This document shows, piece by piece, positions 43,103 through 52,366 of a stretch of 64,000 bases of DNA (positions are counted from its first letter, which is position 1; the number at the start of each line of letters is the position of its first letter). Location of the stretch: positions 1 through 64,000 of the forward strand of contig CAVSDJ010000010.1 in NCBI GenBank assembly GCA_963726785.1, written 5' to 3'. The notes below the pieces were generated by a model that was given only the letters and a program-made list of their open reading frames with translations, searched no databases and was not told where the DNA came from. The position numbers and the translations under genes were made by a program. Source of the stretch: DATEKX01 sp963726785 (GTDB lineage: Bacteria; Acidobacteriota; Blastocatellia; UBA7656).

Positions 43103-44158
43103 GTGAAGAATATTAAAATTTTAATTGCACTCGTTTTCGTCGTGGCTTTTGTTGCGGCGCTCGCAGGCGAGGCGTTCGGCTATCCGCTTTTCCTGAACAA
43201 GTCACGCAAGTTTGGCGCGAAAGATTGTACGTTCTGTCACGTCGCGCTCGAAGGCGGCGCGCCCTGGAACGAACGCGGCCAGTGGCTCATAGAAGAGAAA
43301 ACGCGGCGCGGCGCTGATGCCATCGATGTCGAATGGCTCGCCGAATACAAGCCGGGCAAGAAAGTCGAAACTAAGAAGCCCGAAGACACAAAGCCCGCAG
43401 ACACGGTTGCGCCCTCGACTCAGGCTGGCTCTGTCGAACAAGAGTTATTGAAGCTTGAGCGTGACTGGCTCGACGCTTACACAAAGCGGGACGTGGCGGC
43501 GATGGAGCGCATCGAAGCAGACGATTTTATGATTACTTTTACTGATGGCGCAATGAAGACTAAGGCCGACGAAATAGCCAGCCTCAAAGGGCCTGCTCCA
43601 GCAGGCACGCCGCCTATATTTATGACTGCGGATACGAAGGTGCGAGTCTACGGCGACACGGCTGTGCTGACGGGCAAGGTCATGATAAAAGGCACGTATG
43701 GGGAAGGATCAAAAAAAGGCGAGGAATACAACCTCCAGTACCGCTACACTGATGTGTATGTGAAGCGCAACGGTCGTTGGCAGGTAGTCGCAGCACACCT
43801 GACCGGACTGGCTTCACCCACACCGACACAAACATCATCGCAGGGTGTAGGCATACCAAAGACCACGCCATCTACATCTGCCCCGCCTGCCGCCAAAGTT
43901 GATCCGAAAGTTTTCGACGCCTATCTGGGACAGTACGATACTCCGTTCGGTTTTCTCAGCATAACGAAAGAGAACGACCGCCTTTTTGGCCAGCCGAACA
44001 ATAATACGAAAGAAGAGTTGATCGCTGAATCAGAAACCGTGTTCAACGTTCCGAGTGTAGGAGTGAAAATCACATTCGTAAAAGATGCGAGCGGTCAGGT
44101 GACTCACATGACGCTCAGTATGAACGGGCAAGATACTCAGGCGAAGAAGGTAAAGTAA
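43103..44158 (+). CDS. Secreted fusion: CxxCH segment, SnoaL-like (DUF4440) domain and DUF3471-like domain
   Basis: A 351-residue exported protein starting GTG at 43103 (ATAGGAGAG upstream; signal IALVFVVAFVAALAGEAFG). Residues about 37-75 hold one c-type heme motif (DCTFCHVALEGGAPW). Residues about 110-235 form an NTF2/SnoaL-like DUF4440 domain (VEQELLKLERDWLDAYTKRD … YRYTDVYVKRNGRWQVVAAH). The C-terminal 85 residues (VFDAYLGQYDTPFGFLSITK) form a DUF3471-like beta domain also seen at the N-terminus of the CocE-type protein. The role is unknown; a secreted electron-transfer or ligand-binding protein is plausible. It ends 26 bp before an inverted repeat. Confidence 0.75.
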   Translation: MKNIKILIALVFVVAFVAALAGEAFGYPLFLNKSRKFGAKDCTFCHVALEGGAPWNERGQWLIEEKTRRGADAIDVEWLAEYKPGKKVETKKPEDTKPADTVAPSTQAGSVEQELLKLERDWLDAYTKRDVAAMERIEADDFMITFTDGAMKTKADEIASLKGPAPAGTPPIFMTADTKVRVYGDTAVLTGKVMIKGTYGEGSKKGEEYNLQYRYTDVYVKRNGRWQVVAAHLTGLASPTPTQTSSQGVGIPKTTPSTSAPPAAKVDPKVFDAYLGQYDTPFGFLSITKENDRLFGQPNNNTKEELIAESETVFNVPSVGVKITFVKDASGQVTHMTLSMNGQDTQAKKVK

Positions 44159-44184
44159 ATCGGAATCGAGCAAGCTTTTCATCG

Positions 44185-44297
44185 CTGGGAGCGCAGGCGT
44201 CTCGCCTGCATGACCTGGCAAGCGCAGATTTGAAATCTGCATAAAGAATTCATACTTAGCATTTCAACTCCGGCAGGCGAGACGCCTGCGCTCCCAG
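44185..44297. repeat. GGGAGCGCAGGCG inverted repeat, copy 2
   Basis: Perfect 25-bp arms, 44185-44209 and 44273-44297 (CTGGGAGCGCAGGCGTCTCG…), enclose a loop with a smaller GCAGATTTGAAATCTGC palindrome. It is homologous to 522-601. The ribosome site of the amidohydrolase (CGGAGG) follows directly. Confidence 0.9.
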
Positions 44298-44312
44298 ATA
44301 CGGAGGTTGCTC

Positions 44313-46031
44313 GTGCGCCGAACTCTTTCAAGTTTACTTCTGTTCGTGCTCTTCGCTTCAGGCAGTGCTTTTGCCATCTCTCAAAAACCTGCAACAAAGA
44401 CTGCTGACCTGATATTTCGCAACGGCGCTGTGTACACGGTCGATGCTGCGCGCACCTGGGCCGAGACGGTCGCAGTGAGCAATGGCCGCATAGTTTATGT
44501 CGGCCCTGATAGCCGTGCTCAAGTATGGATTGGCCCGCAGACTGTTGTCGTGGATTTGCGAGGCAAGATGCTGTTGCCGAGCTTTCATGATTCGCACGTG
44601 CATGTGGTGTCGGGCGGCGTGGAACTGGACGAATGCCAGTTGAGCGAACTCACCAGCGAACAGCAGATACTCGAAACTGTTCGGCGATACGCGGAGCAGA
44701 ACCCGCAGAAGCGATGGATTCGCGGGTCGGGCTGGCAACTTCCGCTTTTTCCAAACGCCAATCCGCACAAATCGCTTCTCGACAAAGCGGTTCCTGATCG
44801 CCCCGTCTTTTTGTATGCTGCCGACGGCCATTCGGCGTGGGCGAATTCGCGCGCTCTTTCCATAGCCGGAGTAACAAAAAATACACCCGATCCAAAACCG
44901 GGCCGCATCGAGCGCGATCCTGCTACGGGCGAACCTACTGGCACGCTACGCGAAGATGCGATGAATCTGGTCGAGCGTCACCTGCCTGAATACACGCCGC
45001 AAGATTACATCAAAGGACTTCGACGCGGGCTTGAGATGGCAAATCGCTTTGGCATCACTTCGTTTCAGGATGCAAGTGTGAGTGAGACGTATCTTAAAAC
45101 TTACGCGGAGCTTGACCGTCGAGGCGAGTTGACCGCCCGCGTAGTTGCTGCGCTGTCCGTTGATCCGTCGAAAGGCATAGCGCAACTGGCGCGACTCATT
45201 GAAATGAGAAAGAAGTATCAGGGCCGCAGATTGCGCGCCACCGCTGTGAAGATTTTTGCGGACGGCGTGATCGAAGCTCACACTGCCGCGTTGCTTGAGC
45301 CTTATGTGGGAGCCGACGGTGATCGCGGCAAGGCAAACGTCGAGCCTGATGTGTTCAACCCTCTGGTCGCGGCGCTCGACCGCGAAGGGTTTCAAGTTCA
45401 TGTACATGCCATCGGCGACCGGGCCATCAGAAACGCGCTTGATGCCTTCGAGTTCGCTCGCTCGAAAAACGGCAGCCGCGACTCCCGACACCACATCGCG
45501 CACATAGAGCTTTTTAACCCGCAAGATGTGCCGCGCTTTCGGCGACTCGGCGTCATTGCGAACTTTCAGCCGCTTTGGGCTTATGCTGATACCTACATAA
45601 CAGAACTCACGCTGCCCGTGCTTGGGCCGGAACGCTCGCGATGGCTCTACCCGATTCACAGCATTTCTGCTACGGGGGCAGTCGTAGCTTGCGGCAGCGA
45701 TTGGTCAGTCACTTCGATGAATCCGCTCGATGCGATTCAAGTGGCGGTAACGCGCAGAGGTCTTGATAAAGGGCCGGGAGAGGCGTGGATTGCGGAAGAA
45801 AAGGTTGATCTGGCAACGATGCTTGCGGGCTATACGATCAACGGCGCGTATGTGAATTTTGAAGAGACGGAAACCGGCTCGATTGAAGTAGGCAAGGCCG
45901 CCGACCTGATTGTATTGGACCGCAATCTATTCGAGATTGCGCCGCACGAAATTCACAATGCGAAAGTCCTGCTCACGCTGTTGGAAGGGAAGGAAGTTTA
46001 TCGCGACGCGAGCTTCGCTTTGAAACGATAG
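44313..46031 (+). CDS. Exported amidohydrolase (YtcJ-like, amidohydrolase 3 family)
   Basis: A 572-residue metal-dependent hydrolase with a signal peptide (LSSLLLFVLFASGSAFA). Metal ligands fit the amidohydrolase 3 family: FHDSHVHVVSGG early, a possible bridging lysine in AVKIFADGVIEAHTA, HVHAIGDRAI, HIAHIE and the late aspartate in ACGSDWSV. The C-terminal cap GSIEVGKAADLIVLDRNLF is characteristic. The substrate is an N-substituted amide or imide, not determined. Start GTG 44313 is preferred because CGGAGG lies 6 nt upstream. It converges with the regulator at 46040, with only 8 bp between stops. Confidence 0.88.
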   Translation: MRRTLSSLLLFVLFASGSAFAISQKPATKTADLIFRNGAVYTVDAARTWAETVAVSNGRIVYVGPDSRAQVWIGPQTVVVDLRGKMLLPSFHDSHVHVVSGGVELDECQLSELTSEQQILETVRRYAEQNPQKRWIRGSGWQLPLFPNANPHKSLLDKAVPDRPVFLYAADGHSAWANSRALSIAGVTKNTPDPKPGRIERDPATGEPTGTLREDAMNLVERHLPEYTPQDYIKGLRRGLEMANRFGITSFQDASVSETYLKTYAELDRRGELTARVVAALSVDPSKGIAQLARLIEMRKKYQGRRLRATAVKIFADGVIEAHTAALLEPYVGADGDRGKANVEPDVFNPLVAALDREGFQVHVHAIGDRAIRNALDAFEFARSKNGSRDSRHHIAHIELFNPQDVPRFRRLGVIANFQPLWAYADTYITELTLPVLGPERSRWLYPIHSISATGAVVACGSDWSVTSMNPLDAIQVAVTRRGLDKGPGEAWIAEEKVDLATMLAGYTINGAYVNFEETETGSIEVGKAADLIVLDRNLFEIAPHEIHNAKVLLTLLEGKEVYRDASFALKR

Positions 46032-46039
46032 ATAAATTA

Positions 46040-47962
46040 TCATTGCAACCCGATGCGGCGCAGGATGTCTTGAAAACGGGCGTCAGCACGAAGACTGTCC
46101 CAGGTCGGGTCTACCTTGATGAATACCAGTAGATCGCTTCGCGCTTCATAGGCCCGCTCAAGCCACGCGAGCGCCTGCTCTTTTTCGCCCAGTCGGGCAT
46201 AGATCCCTGCTATATAGTCGGGCGATGCGGCCCCGAGCTTTAATTGCTCTTTCAATTCGGCAATTATCCTGCGCGCGTCACCAGTCTTCCCCGACATGGC
46301 ATAAACTTGCCCTATCTTTGCCGATGCCCATGCGCTATTTTCTGCCTGCTTCGCCTTTTGAAATTCTGCGATGGCCTGATCGTATAACTTCTGTTGCAGG
46401 TAAACCTCGCCGAGCGAACCGTGCGCGTCTATAAAATTCGGATCTATCTCAATCGTGCTTCGCAACTGTTCTACCGCCCGGTCATACTGGTGCGCATTAA
46501 AGAGGCGGTCTCCGAAGCTGGTATTTATTATGAGCGAGAGCGGGTCAAGCTCCTGCGCGCGTTTCGCTTCCATTACGGCTTCATCCGGGCGGCCTGTTAA
46601 TTCGAGATGTATTGAGTACCAATGATGTGCCGTCGCATAGTTAGGGTTCAACTCGATGGCGCGCCTCAACCCTTTCTCTGCGCCCGGCCAGTCCCACTCG
46701 CGTCGCAGCTTCAGGAACGCAAGCGAGGTGTGCGCTTCGGCAAGATGTTCGTCTATCTCCAGCGCCTTGATCGCCGAAGTCTTTGCCTTCAGGTAGTAAT
46801 CATTGCCGAGCATCAAATAGGAATCTGCCAGCCCTGCGTAAGCAAGTGCATAGTCAGCGTCCAACGCGGTTGCCTGCTCGAAATACTCTATGCCCTTCTT
46901 GATACCTTCAGACGACCTCTTGTTCCAGTGATAGCGGCCTTTGAGGTAGAGTTGATAAGCTTCGGGATTTGCGGTGTAGCGTTTCGTGAGCAGACTCTTA
47001 TCCTCGCCGTTGAGTTTCAACATCAGCGCCCCGGCTACTTTTTCAGAGATTGAATCCTGCACCTTGAAGATGTCTTTGAACTCTTCATCAAACTTGTCGG
47101 CCCACAGCGGCCTGCCATCTCTGACGCTCACGAGCCGGACAGTCAATCGAATCCTTTCGCCCGACCTCTGTATGCTTCCTTCAATTACCGAATCCACCTT
47201 CAGCTCGCGGCCAGCTTCGACAGGGTCTTGCTCCTTGTCTGTGTAGCGGCGCACGGCGCTGGTCGAGCGCACAATGACCTGGCTCAGACTGCTCAACTTT
47301 GTTATCAAAGTATCGGCCACACCCAGTCCGAGATATTCGTCGCCCTCGCCTGCTGTCAAAAGCTTGAACGGGAGCACCGCTATTGATTGCGGCGCGCGAT
47401 TGTCTTCGGTCTTGCTCATTCCGCTCAAAACTTTGTAGCAGACGATTGCAGCGCCCAATGCCACAACCAGCGCGACAACTGACAGAGCTTTCTTGATGGG
47501 GGTGAACCGGCGCGCGAATGTTGCCTGGCGCGTGGGCGTACTCTCGGCGTGCTGCTCGATTATTTCTTCCTCTTGTTCAATCAAGACGCGCGATGTCGTG
47601 CGCTTTTCTATCGTCAGCCGAACAGTCGGCTTCTCGCTTTCTTTCACAGGTGCGACAAAGCGATAGCCTCGTCTGGGAATCGTCTCGATGTATTGCTTGC
47701 GGTCGCCTGATTCGCCGAGCGCCTTCCGCAGCTTGAAGATAGTTACCTTCAAATTGCCTTCTTCGACAAAACTCTCCGGCCAGAGCTTGTTCATCAGGTC
47801 GTTTGTTTCGATTGTGCGCCCGCCGCTTTCGACTAGCAGCAGAAGGGCATCGAATGCTTTCGGCGTTAGAGGCACAGGCTGGCCGTCGCGCAGCAGCATG
47901 CGCTCGGCTGCGTCTATCTGGAAGGGGCCAAATTCGTAAAATCGCCTGGTTTCTTCGCCCAT
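46040..47962 (-). CDS. CadC-like winged-helix membrane regulator with TPR repeats
   Basis: A 640-residue one-component regulator. Residues about 8-105 form an OmpR/PhoB-type winged helix (YEFGPFQIDAAERMLLRDGQ … IETIPRRGYRFVAPV). One membrane helix is at about 165-188 (ALSVVALVVALGAAIVCYKVL). It is followed by a periplasmic FlgO/TolB-N-like domain (SIAVLPFKLLTAGEGDEYLG) and eight or so TPR repeats (AYQLYLKGRYHWNKRSSEGI, YATAHHWYSIHLELTGRPDE). Such proteins bind DNA while membrane-anchored. ATG 47962 is favoured over the TTG five codons upstream. The target is unknown; the neighbouring gene at 48280 is divergent and is a candidate. Confidence 0.88.
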   Translation of the reverse strand: MGEETRRFYEFGPFQIDAAERMLLRDGQPVPLTPKAFDALLLLVESGGRTIETNDLMNKLWPESFVEEGNLKVTIFKLRKALGESGDRKQYIETIPRRGYRFVAPVKESEKPTVRLTIEKRTTSRVLIEQEEEIIEQHAESTPTRQATFARRFTPIKKALSVVALVVALGAAIVCYKVLSGMSKTEDNRAPQSIAVLPFKLLTAGEGDEYLGLGVADTLITKLSSLSQVIVRSTSAVRRYTDKEQDPVEAGRELKVDSVIEGSIQRSGERIRLTVRLVSVRDGRPLWADKFDEEFKDIFKVQDSISEKVAGALMLKLNGEDKSLLTKRYTANPEAYQLYLKGRYHWNKRSSEGIKKGIEYFEQATALDADYALAYAGLADSYLMLGNDYYLKAKTSAIKALEIDEHLAEAHTSLAFLKLRREWDWPGAEKGLRRAIELNPNYATAHHWYSIHLELTGRPDEAVMEAKRAQELDPLSLIINTSFGDRLFNAHQYDRAVEQLRSTIEIDPNFIDAHGSLGEVYLQQKLYDQAIAEFQKAKQAENSAWASAKIGQVYAMSGKTGDARRIIAELKEQLKLGAASPDYIAGIYARLGEKEQALAWLERAYEARSDLLVFIKVDPTWDSLRADARFQDILRRIGLQ

Positions 47963-48123
47963 ATCCGCATTAATCAATCTTTAACCGGCAATTAACCAAC
48001 TGTAAATGACTTGCTAACCGCGCTCAGTGTATCGTCTGCCGCGTCGAGGCCGAAAGGTTAGAAGTCTTGACCGAGCGTGATTCTAAACGAAAGCCTTCAG
48101 CGGCGCAAAGATATTGAGGTGAT

Positions 48124-48279
48124 ATGAAAAAGATCAAGAGAGTGACGATCATCGTCGAGACTCGCGAGGTATTGATCGTGCGCGGCGAGTTACTTCGGAA
48201 AATCATTACGCCAGGTATCAATTTGAACCCGATCCGCAATCGTGGATTTCACAATCAATCACACAAAGGAGAAATGCTT
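48124..48279 (+). other. In-frame upstream open segment resembling a small protein
   Basis: GAGGTGAT precedes an ATG at 48124 that opens MKKIKRVTIIVETREVLIVR and runs without a stop for 52 codons directly into the signal peptide of the 48280 gene. The short beta-rich KRVTIIVETREVLIVRG segment looks like a small independent protein whose stop has been lost, or a translated leader. The downstream signal peptide argues that the exported protein starts at 48280. Confidence 0.4.
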
Positions 48280-48861
48280 ATGAAACTGAGAAAAATATTC
48301 GCTACTTTAACCATCGCCATCGTCCTGATCGCAATGCCCGCAGTCGGGCGGGCGCAGAGTAACCCCAAAGGCAATCTGGAAGGAGCCTGGAACGCTATTC
48401 TCGTCGCCGACGAAGGGGGTTTTCAAGAGATGGAACGCTACACCTTCTCCGCAGGCAGGTCTGTCAACGAAGGGAGCCTGATCTTTTCAAACGAGGTTGA
48501 CGCCGTTCCGCCTTGCGGAACCGATCAAGGCGTCTGGGTCAGATCAGGCAATCGCCAGTTCACCTTGACGCACGGAGCGTTCTGCGTGGATTTATCAAAC
48601 GGCTCGCCAGCTTTCAGGATCAAATTCAGAGAAGTGATAACGATTAATAGTAAAGACGACCAGTTCACAGGCCGTGGCATATTCGAGGTCTTTGATACCA
48701 GCGGAGGCTTGTTGTTTTCTGCTAACTACACGGTGCACGGCACGCGTATGCAGGCAGAAGGATTAACATTAAACGCTCCCGCTTCCGCATCTCAAATCGG
48801 TAATCAGGCCAGCCAGGAAGCCTCGCCCTGGCGCAGGTGGATGAAAAACCTGCTGCAATGA
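48280..48861 (+). CDS. Secreted lipocalin-like hypothetical protein, paralogue 3
   Basis: A 193-residue exported protein (signal IFATLTIAIVLIAMPAVGRA). The mature part GNLEGAWNAILVADEGGFQE … ANYTVHGTRMQ is a beta-rich domain with the GxW opening and two conserved cysteines, like the products at 11297 and 11794. AAAGGAG at 48265 gives 8-nt spacing to this ATG. Function is unknown. It is divergent from the CadC-like regulator. Confidence 0.65.
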   Translation: MKLRKIFATLTIAIVLIAMPAVGRAQSNPKGNLEGAWNAILVADEGGFQEMERYTFSAGRSVNEGSLIFSNEVDAVPPCGTDQGVWVRSGNRQFTLTHGAFCVDLSNGSPAFRIKFREVITINSKDDQFTGRGIFEVFDTSGGLLFSANYTVHGTRMQAEGLTLNAPASASQIGNQASQEASPWRRWMKNLLQ

Positions 48862-49091
48862 AGCGAGATGTAAAACGCAATAAGCCATAGCTGACAAAGA
48901 TGCGACGGGTTCAAATTGATAGAACCTATCGCATCTGGCTTTGCCCAAAAAGTAACCAAGAAGTATTCCTGCACAAAAAGTAGAGAGCTTGCCCAAAAAG
49001 TCGGATTAAATGCACTTGTTTGGTTTGTGACCAAGTGTAACAATATTTTCAGCTATGTGCGATACCGCATGTACTGCTAAGATTTTGGCGT

Positions 49092-49137
49092 GTAAAATGA
49101 TAATAGCTTTTAGCCGGAGGCTTAATAATCATTTTAC
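49092..49137. promoter_or_regulatory. Hairpin in leader of the 49156 small gene
   Basis: GTAAAATGAT at 49092-49101 pairs perfectly with ATCATTTTAC at 49128-49137; the loop holds a second partial pairing around GCCGGAGGC. It ends 18 nt before the small gene start and could be an operator or RNA leader structure. Confidence 0.4.
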
Positions 49138-49155
49138 GGTTATGGAGGTACAAGG

Positions 49156-49341
49156 ATGGACGTGCAACAACTGCGAGATGAAATAGTCGAACTTGACTCC
49201 AAAGCTGAGTCCTTAGTGGCCCAGTTAAACGAAACCCTACAGCTAATCAAACTCAAGAGAGACATGCTGTATAAGATAGAATGTGGGGAGACGGTTCGTG
49301 TGAAGCCTGACGCGACGGGTCATTATCAAACGGCTAATTGA
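49156..49341 (+). CDS. Small coiled-coil protein
   Basis: A 61-residue soluble, helical protein (LRDEIVELDSKAESLVAQLN … KLKRDMLYKIECGETVRVKP). TATGGAGGTACAAGG upstream is a good ribosome site, which makes it a likely real gene despite its size. No family is recognised. Confidence 0.6.
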   Translation: MDVQQLRDEIVELDSKAESLVAQLNETLQLIKLKRDMLYKIECGETVRVKPDATGHYQTAN

Positions 49342-49538
49342 CGAAAAGAGGCGCAACGATACAGGTCATTTTGGGGAACAGAGCGTCACTAGGTAACCCC
49401 CGTCTTGTGTGATATTCTTATACTGACGTTTATAGAATTACTTGTTCAGAGCTACCGCCTGTGAGCTACTGAGTTAGCTCCTCTCACTTGCCTTACCTCT
49501 CCTCAAGCCTCTACAAGCCGCTAGAGAAGGTGAAGCAA

Positions 49539-49913
49539 TTGCCTAATAGAATACTTATTGTTGAAGACAACGTAGACATGCGTGAGTTGCTGAAAATGTA
49601 CCTGCGGGATGCAGGCCACACGGTCGCTGTAGCTGAAGATGGCAACGAAGCTTTGCGTGCCGTTGAAGCTCAATGCCCGGACTTACTGATTACGGATTTA
49701 AGGATGCCCAACGGCGACGGTCTCGAACTAATTGAGCGTCTAAGAGCAAAGCCGGAATTTATTGGGTTGCCGATATTAGTATTGACGGCTAATGGTGACG
49801 GCAAATCACATAAAGCGAGAGATGCGGGAGCCAATGTGATAATGCGAAAGCCTGTAGATTTTGATTCGGTGAAAGATGTTGTAAAGGAGCTGCTGAAATC
49901 TTATTCAGAGTAA
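49539..49913 (+). CDS. Single-domain response regulator
   Basis: A stand-alone receiver domain of about 124 residues: NRILIVEDNVDMRELLKMYL, phospho-acceptor in PDLLITDLRMPNGDG, conserved Thr in VLTANGDG and lysine in IMRKPVD. There is no output domain, so it acts by protein-protein contact in a phosphorelay. The start is uncertain: TTG 49539 has AGAAGGTGA upstream; GTG 49530 and TTG 49488 are alternatives. Confidence 0.85.
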   Translation: MPNRILIVEDNVDMRELLKMYLRDAGHTVAVAEDGNEALRAVEAQCPDLLITDLRMPNGDGLELIERLRAKPEFIGLPILVLTANGDGKSHKARDAGANVIMRKPVDFDSVKDVVKELLKSYSE

Positions 49914-49991
49914 CTCCATGTAAGACATTTTGGGCAGAATCGCACTTCAACCAAATCCAGTAAATGACTTTTTCTGGCGGTTACAAAAGGC

Positions 49992-51387
49992 TTACTTTTG
50001 GGCAAAGCCTACCTGCGCTGCTTCCTCTTTCGTAATAGGAAGAACTATTTCAACTAACAGTCCGCCGCGCGGCGCGTTTGAAGCCGAGACGGTTCCGCCA
50101 TGAACTTCTACTGCGCGCTGGCTGATTGAAAGCCCCAGACCGATGCCTCCTGATTGCCTGTCTCTGGCGTCAGCCACTCGATAGAAAGGGCGAAATATAT
50201 CGGCCAGTGCTGCTTGAGGAACTCCTGCTCCCTGATCGAGAACGCTTATCACTGCGCGCCCGCCTTCGCACCACAACGAGACCTCGACCGCAGTCCCTTC
50301 TGCCGTGTACGACATTGCGTTTCGCACTACGTTCTCTATGGCGCTGTGCAGCAATTGCTCGTTGCCGATTACAAGGCAATCTTCGCTTTTAACCATCGCC
50401 ACCATGCGATTGTGATTGCGCGCCTCGAAGTCAGCGTCAAAAACGATCTCCTGCACGAGCCGTTTTAGATCGACCGGGTCGCTGTTTATCATCGGCGATT
50501 TGCTATCCAGACGCGCAATCGTGAGCAGTTGGCCGATGAGATCATTCAAACGGTCGGCTTCGCGCTCAATGCGATCTAAGGCCCATAGGACTTCTGTGCC
50601 GTCATCTTGCCGCGCTAACTCAAGGGCTATTTTCAATCGCGCGAGCGGCGAGCGAAGTTCATGCGCATATGTCATGCAGAAGGCGCTGCTGCGAAGCCAT
50701 CAGGGTTTCTATGCGCTCGGCCATAATATCGAAATCGCGTCCCAGATCAGCCACCTCATCGCGCCGTCTTCGCTGCGCCGCGCCGACGCGGGCCGTAAGG
50801 TCTCCGCTTGCGAGTTGTTGTGTCGCCGCTCGCAATCTGGCAACAGGAGAGCTTATGTAGCGAGCCAGCCAGTAACACAGCAGCCCTGCCGTTATGAGCA
50901 CAGCCGTCAATTGCACCCACCAGTTGCGAGGCCAGAAAGGCAGGAACGGCGGTCGCGGCGGACGGCCTCCAAACTGGTGAACAAGGACATAACGGTTTTC
51001 GCCGGAAGCAATCACAGAACTGACTATGTATTCCTGCTGACCGCTTCCCTGTGGCCGAACTTCTCTTTCAGACTTTGCGCGGGCCGCTGCTTCCTTCGCT
51101 TCCGGCGGCGCGTTGCGCTCGGTTATCTCATTCCCGTTCTGATCAAAAAGGTATGAGCGGGTCAGTGTCGTTTTTTCCAGAGCATCGAGATAATTAATGG
51201 CCGCAGCTTTTCCTTCGCGCTCAAGTTTCTCGACGGCTGTTTGAGCGAACATCGTTGTGAAATTACCCGGAGGTCGCCCGCGCGAGTCCTCTCGAAATGT
51301 CACATAAGAAGAGAGGAAGTTCGCCGAGATTACAATCGCCATAGCCAGCCCGAACCACATGAATATTTTTAGAAAGAGGCTGCGCAT
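49992..51387 (-). pseudogene. CpxA-like sensor histidine kinase, frameshifted at the H-box
   Basis: The kinase starts at 51387 (AAGGAG upstream) with membrane helices at about 9-31 and 155-180 around a periplasmic sensor of about 120 residues, then a HAMP linker (SSPVARLRAATQQLASGDLT). Just before the phospho-accepting histidine the frame reads LLHDICA-stop, whereas the next frame continues with HELRSPLARLKIALELA and a complete ATPase domain (NVVRNAMSYTAEG, DQGAGVPQAA, GGIGLGLSISQRAVEVHGG). Removing one G near 50675 restores HDISHELRSPL. It is either a one-base sequence error or a recent loss of function. It lies 7 bp after the cpxR-like gene, so the two form an operon. Confidence 0.82.
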
Positions 51388-51394
51388 ACACTAA

Positions 51395-52111
51395 TCACTC
51401 CTTTTGCGGCTCGCCCGGTGAGGCGTAAATATAACCGACGCTGCGAATCGTCTTTATTCGCTCGATCCCGTCCATGTGGTGGCCGAGTTTCTTTCGCAAA
51501 TTGCTCACATGAGTATCTATGCTGCGATCATACGGGGTGAAGTTGCGCCCAAGTATGGACTTCACCAAATCTTCGCGAGAAACGATGTGACCGGCAGCGC
51601 GCATCAACGCTTCAAGCAAATCGAACTCGACCGTGGTGAGCGGCAATTGTTCGCCGCCTCGCGTGACAATGCGCGTGCCTTTGTCCATCTCAACATCGCC
51701 AACAGAGAATCGCTCCGGGGAATTTGGCGCAGTTGCCTCAGAAGGCTCTGGTCTTGATCGACGCAGTATGGCGCGAATACGCGCGATAAGCTCTCGCGGG
51801 TTGAACGGTTTTTGCAGGTAATCGTCCGCGCCCATCTCCAGGCCTACGATGCGGTCTACGTCGTCTCCGCGCGCCGTCAGCATCAACACGGGCACGCCGG
51901 ACTTCCTTCTTATGTTGCTTAGAACATCGAACCCATTAAGGCCGGGCAACATTACGTCTAAAATTATCAGCGTGTAATCGCCCGACATCGCGCGTTCAAC
52001 GCCTTGCTCGCCGTTATGCACCATCTCGATTTCAAAGCCTTCGCGCTCTAGGTACTTAGCCAGCAACTCGCATAAGTCCATATCGTCGTCAACTACCAGA
52101 ATCCGATTCAT
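51395..52111 (-). CDS. CpxR-like OmpR-family response regulator
   Basis: A 238-residue two-component regulator. The receiver (RILVVDDDMDLCELLAKYLE, Asp in YTLIILDVMLPGLNG, lysine in DYLQKPFNPREL) is followed by an OmpR-type winged helix (LTTVEFDLLEALMRAAGHIV, YDRSIDTHVSNLRKKLG, IKTIRSVGYIYA). Phosphorylated dimers of this family bind direct repeats spaced by about one helical turn. Such repeats (CTTAAC-N5-CTTGAC) lie in its own upstream region at 52250-52266. The partner kinase follows 7 bp downstream and is frameshifted. Confidence 0.88.
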   Translation of the reverse strand: MNRILVVDDDMDLCELLAKYLEREGFEIEMVHNGEQGVERAMSGDYTLIILDVMLPGLNGFDVLSNIRRKSGVPVLMLTARGDDVDRIVGLEMGADDYLQKPFNPRELIARIRAILRRSRPEPSEATAPNSPERFSVGDVEMDKGTRIVTRGGEQLPLTTVEFDLLEALMRAAGHIVSREDLVKSILGRNFTPYDRSIDTHVSNLRKKLGHHMDGIERIKTIRSVGYIYASPGEPQKE

Positions 52112-52229
52112 CCATTTACCTCGTCGTCAAATGTTGAGCACGGCTATTCTAATGCTATCACACAATAATAATTAAACGTCCGAGCGGCTGCGGCTCCTGC
52201 CAAGAAGTGTCAAGCCATAGCATTTGAAA

Positions 52230-52290
52230 TTGACAGAACTCGACACGCCCTTAACAAATTCTTGACATAGATTGATGTATCAAACCGGCG
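52230..52290. promoter_or_regulatory. Composite CpxR-like box, site A
   Basis: TTGACA at 52230-52235, CTTAAC at 52250-52255, CTTGAC at 52261-52266 and CGGCG at 52286-52290 lie between the divergent cpxR-like gene and the 52367 gene. CTTAAC and CTTGAC are 11 bp apart, start to start. Upstream AAGTGTCAAG and TTGAAATTGACA are shared with site C. Confidence 0.5.
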
Positions 52291-52366
52291 CGAGCCTGCT
52301 CAATTATATAAGACAAGGCTAATAGTTTCCTTGATCTCAATATCAATTCAGGAGAACGAATCAGGT

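Noticed and set aside
49992..51387. Programmed frameshift in the sensor kinase
   Set aside because: There is no slippery heptamer at the shift site, and the junction is explained by a single extra G.
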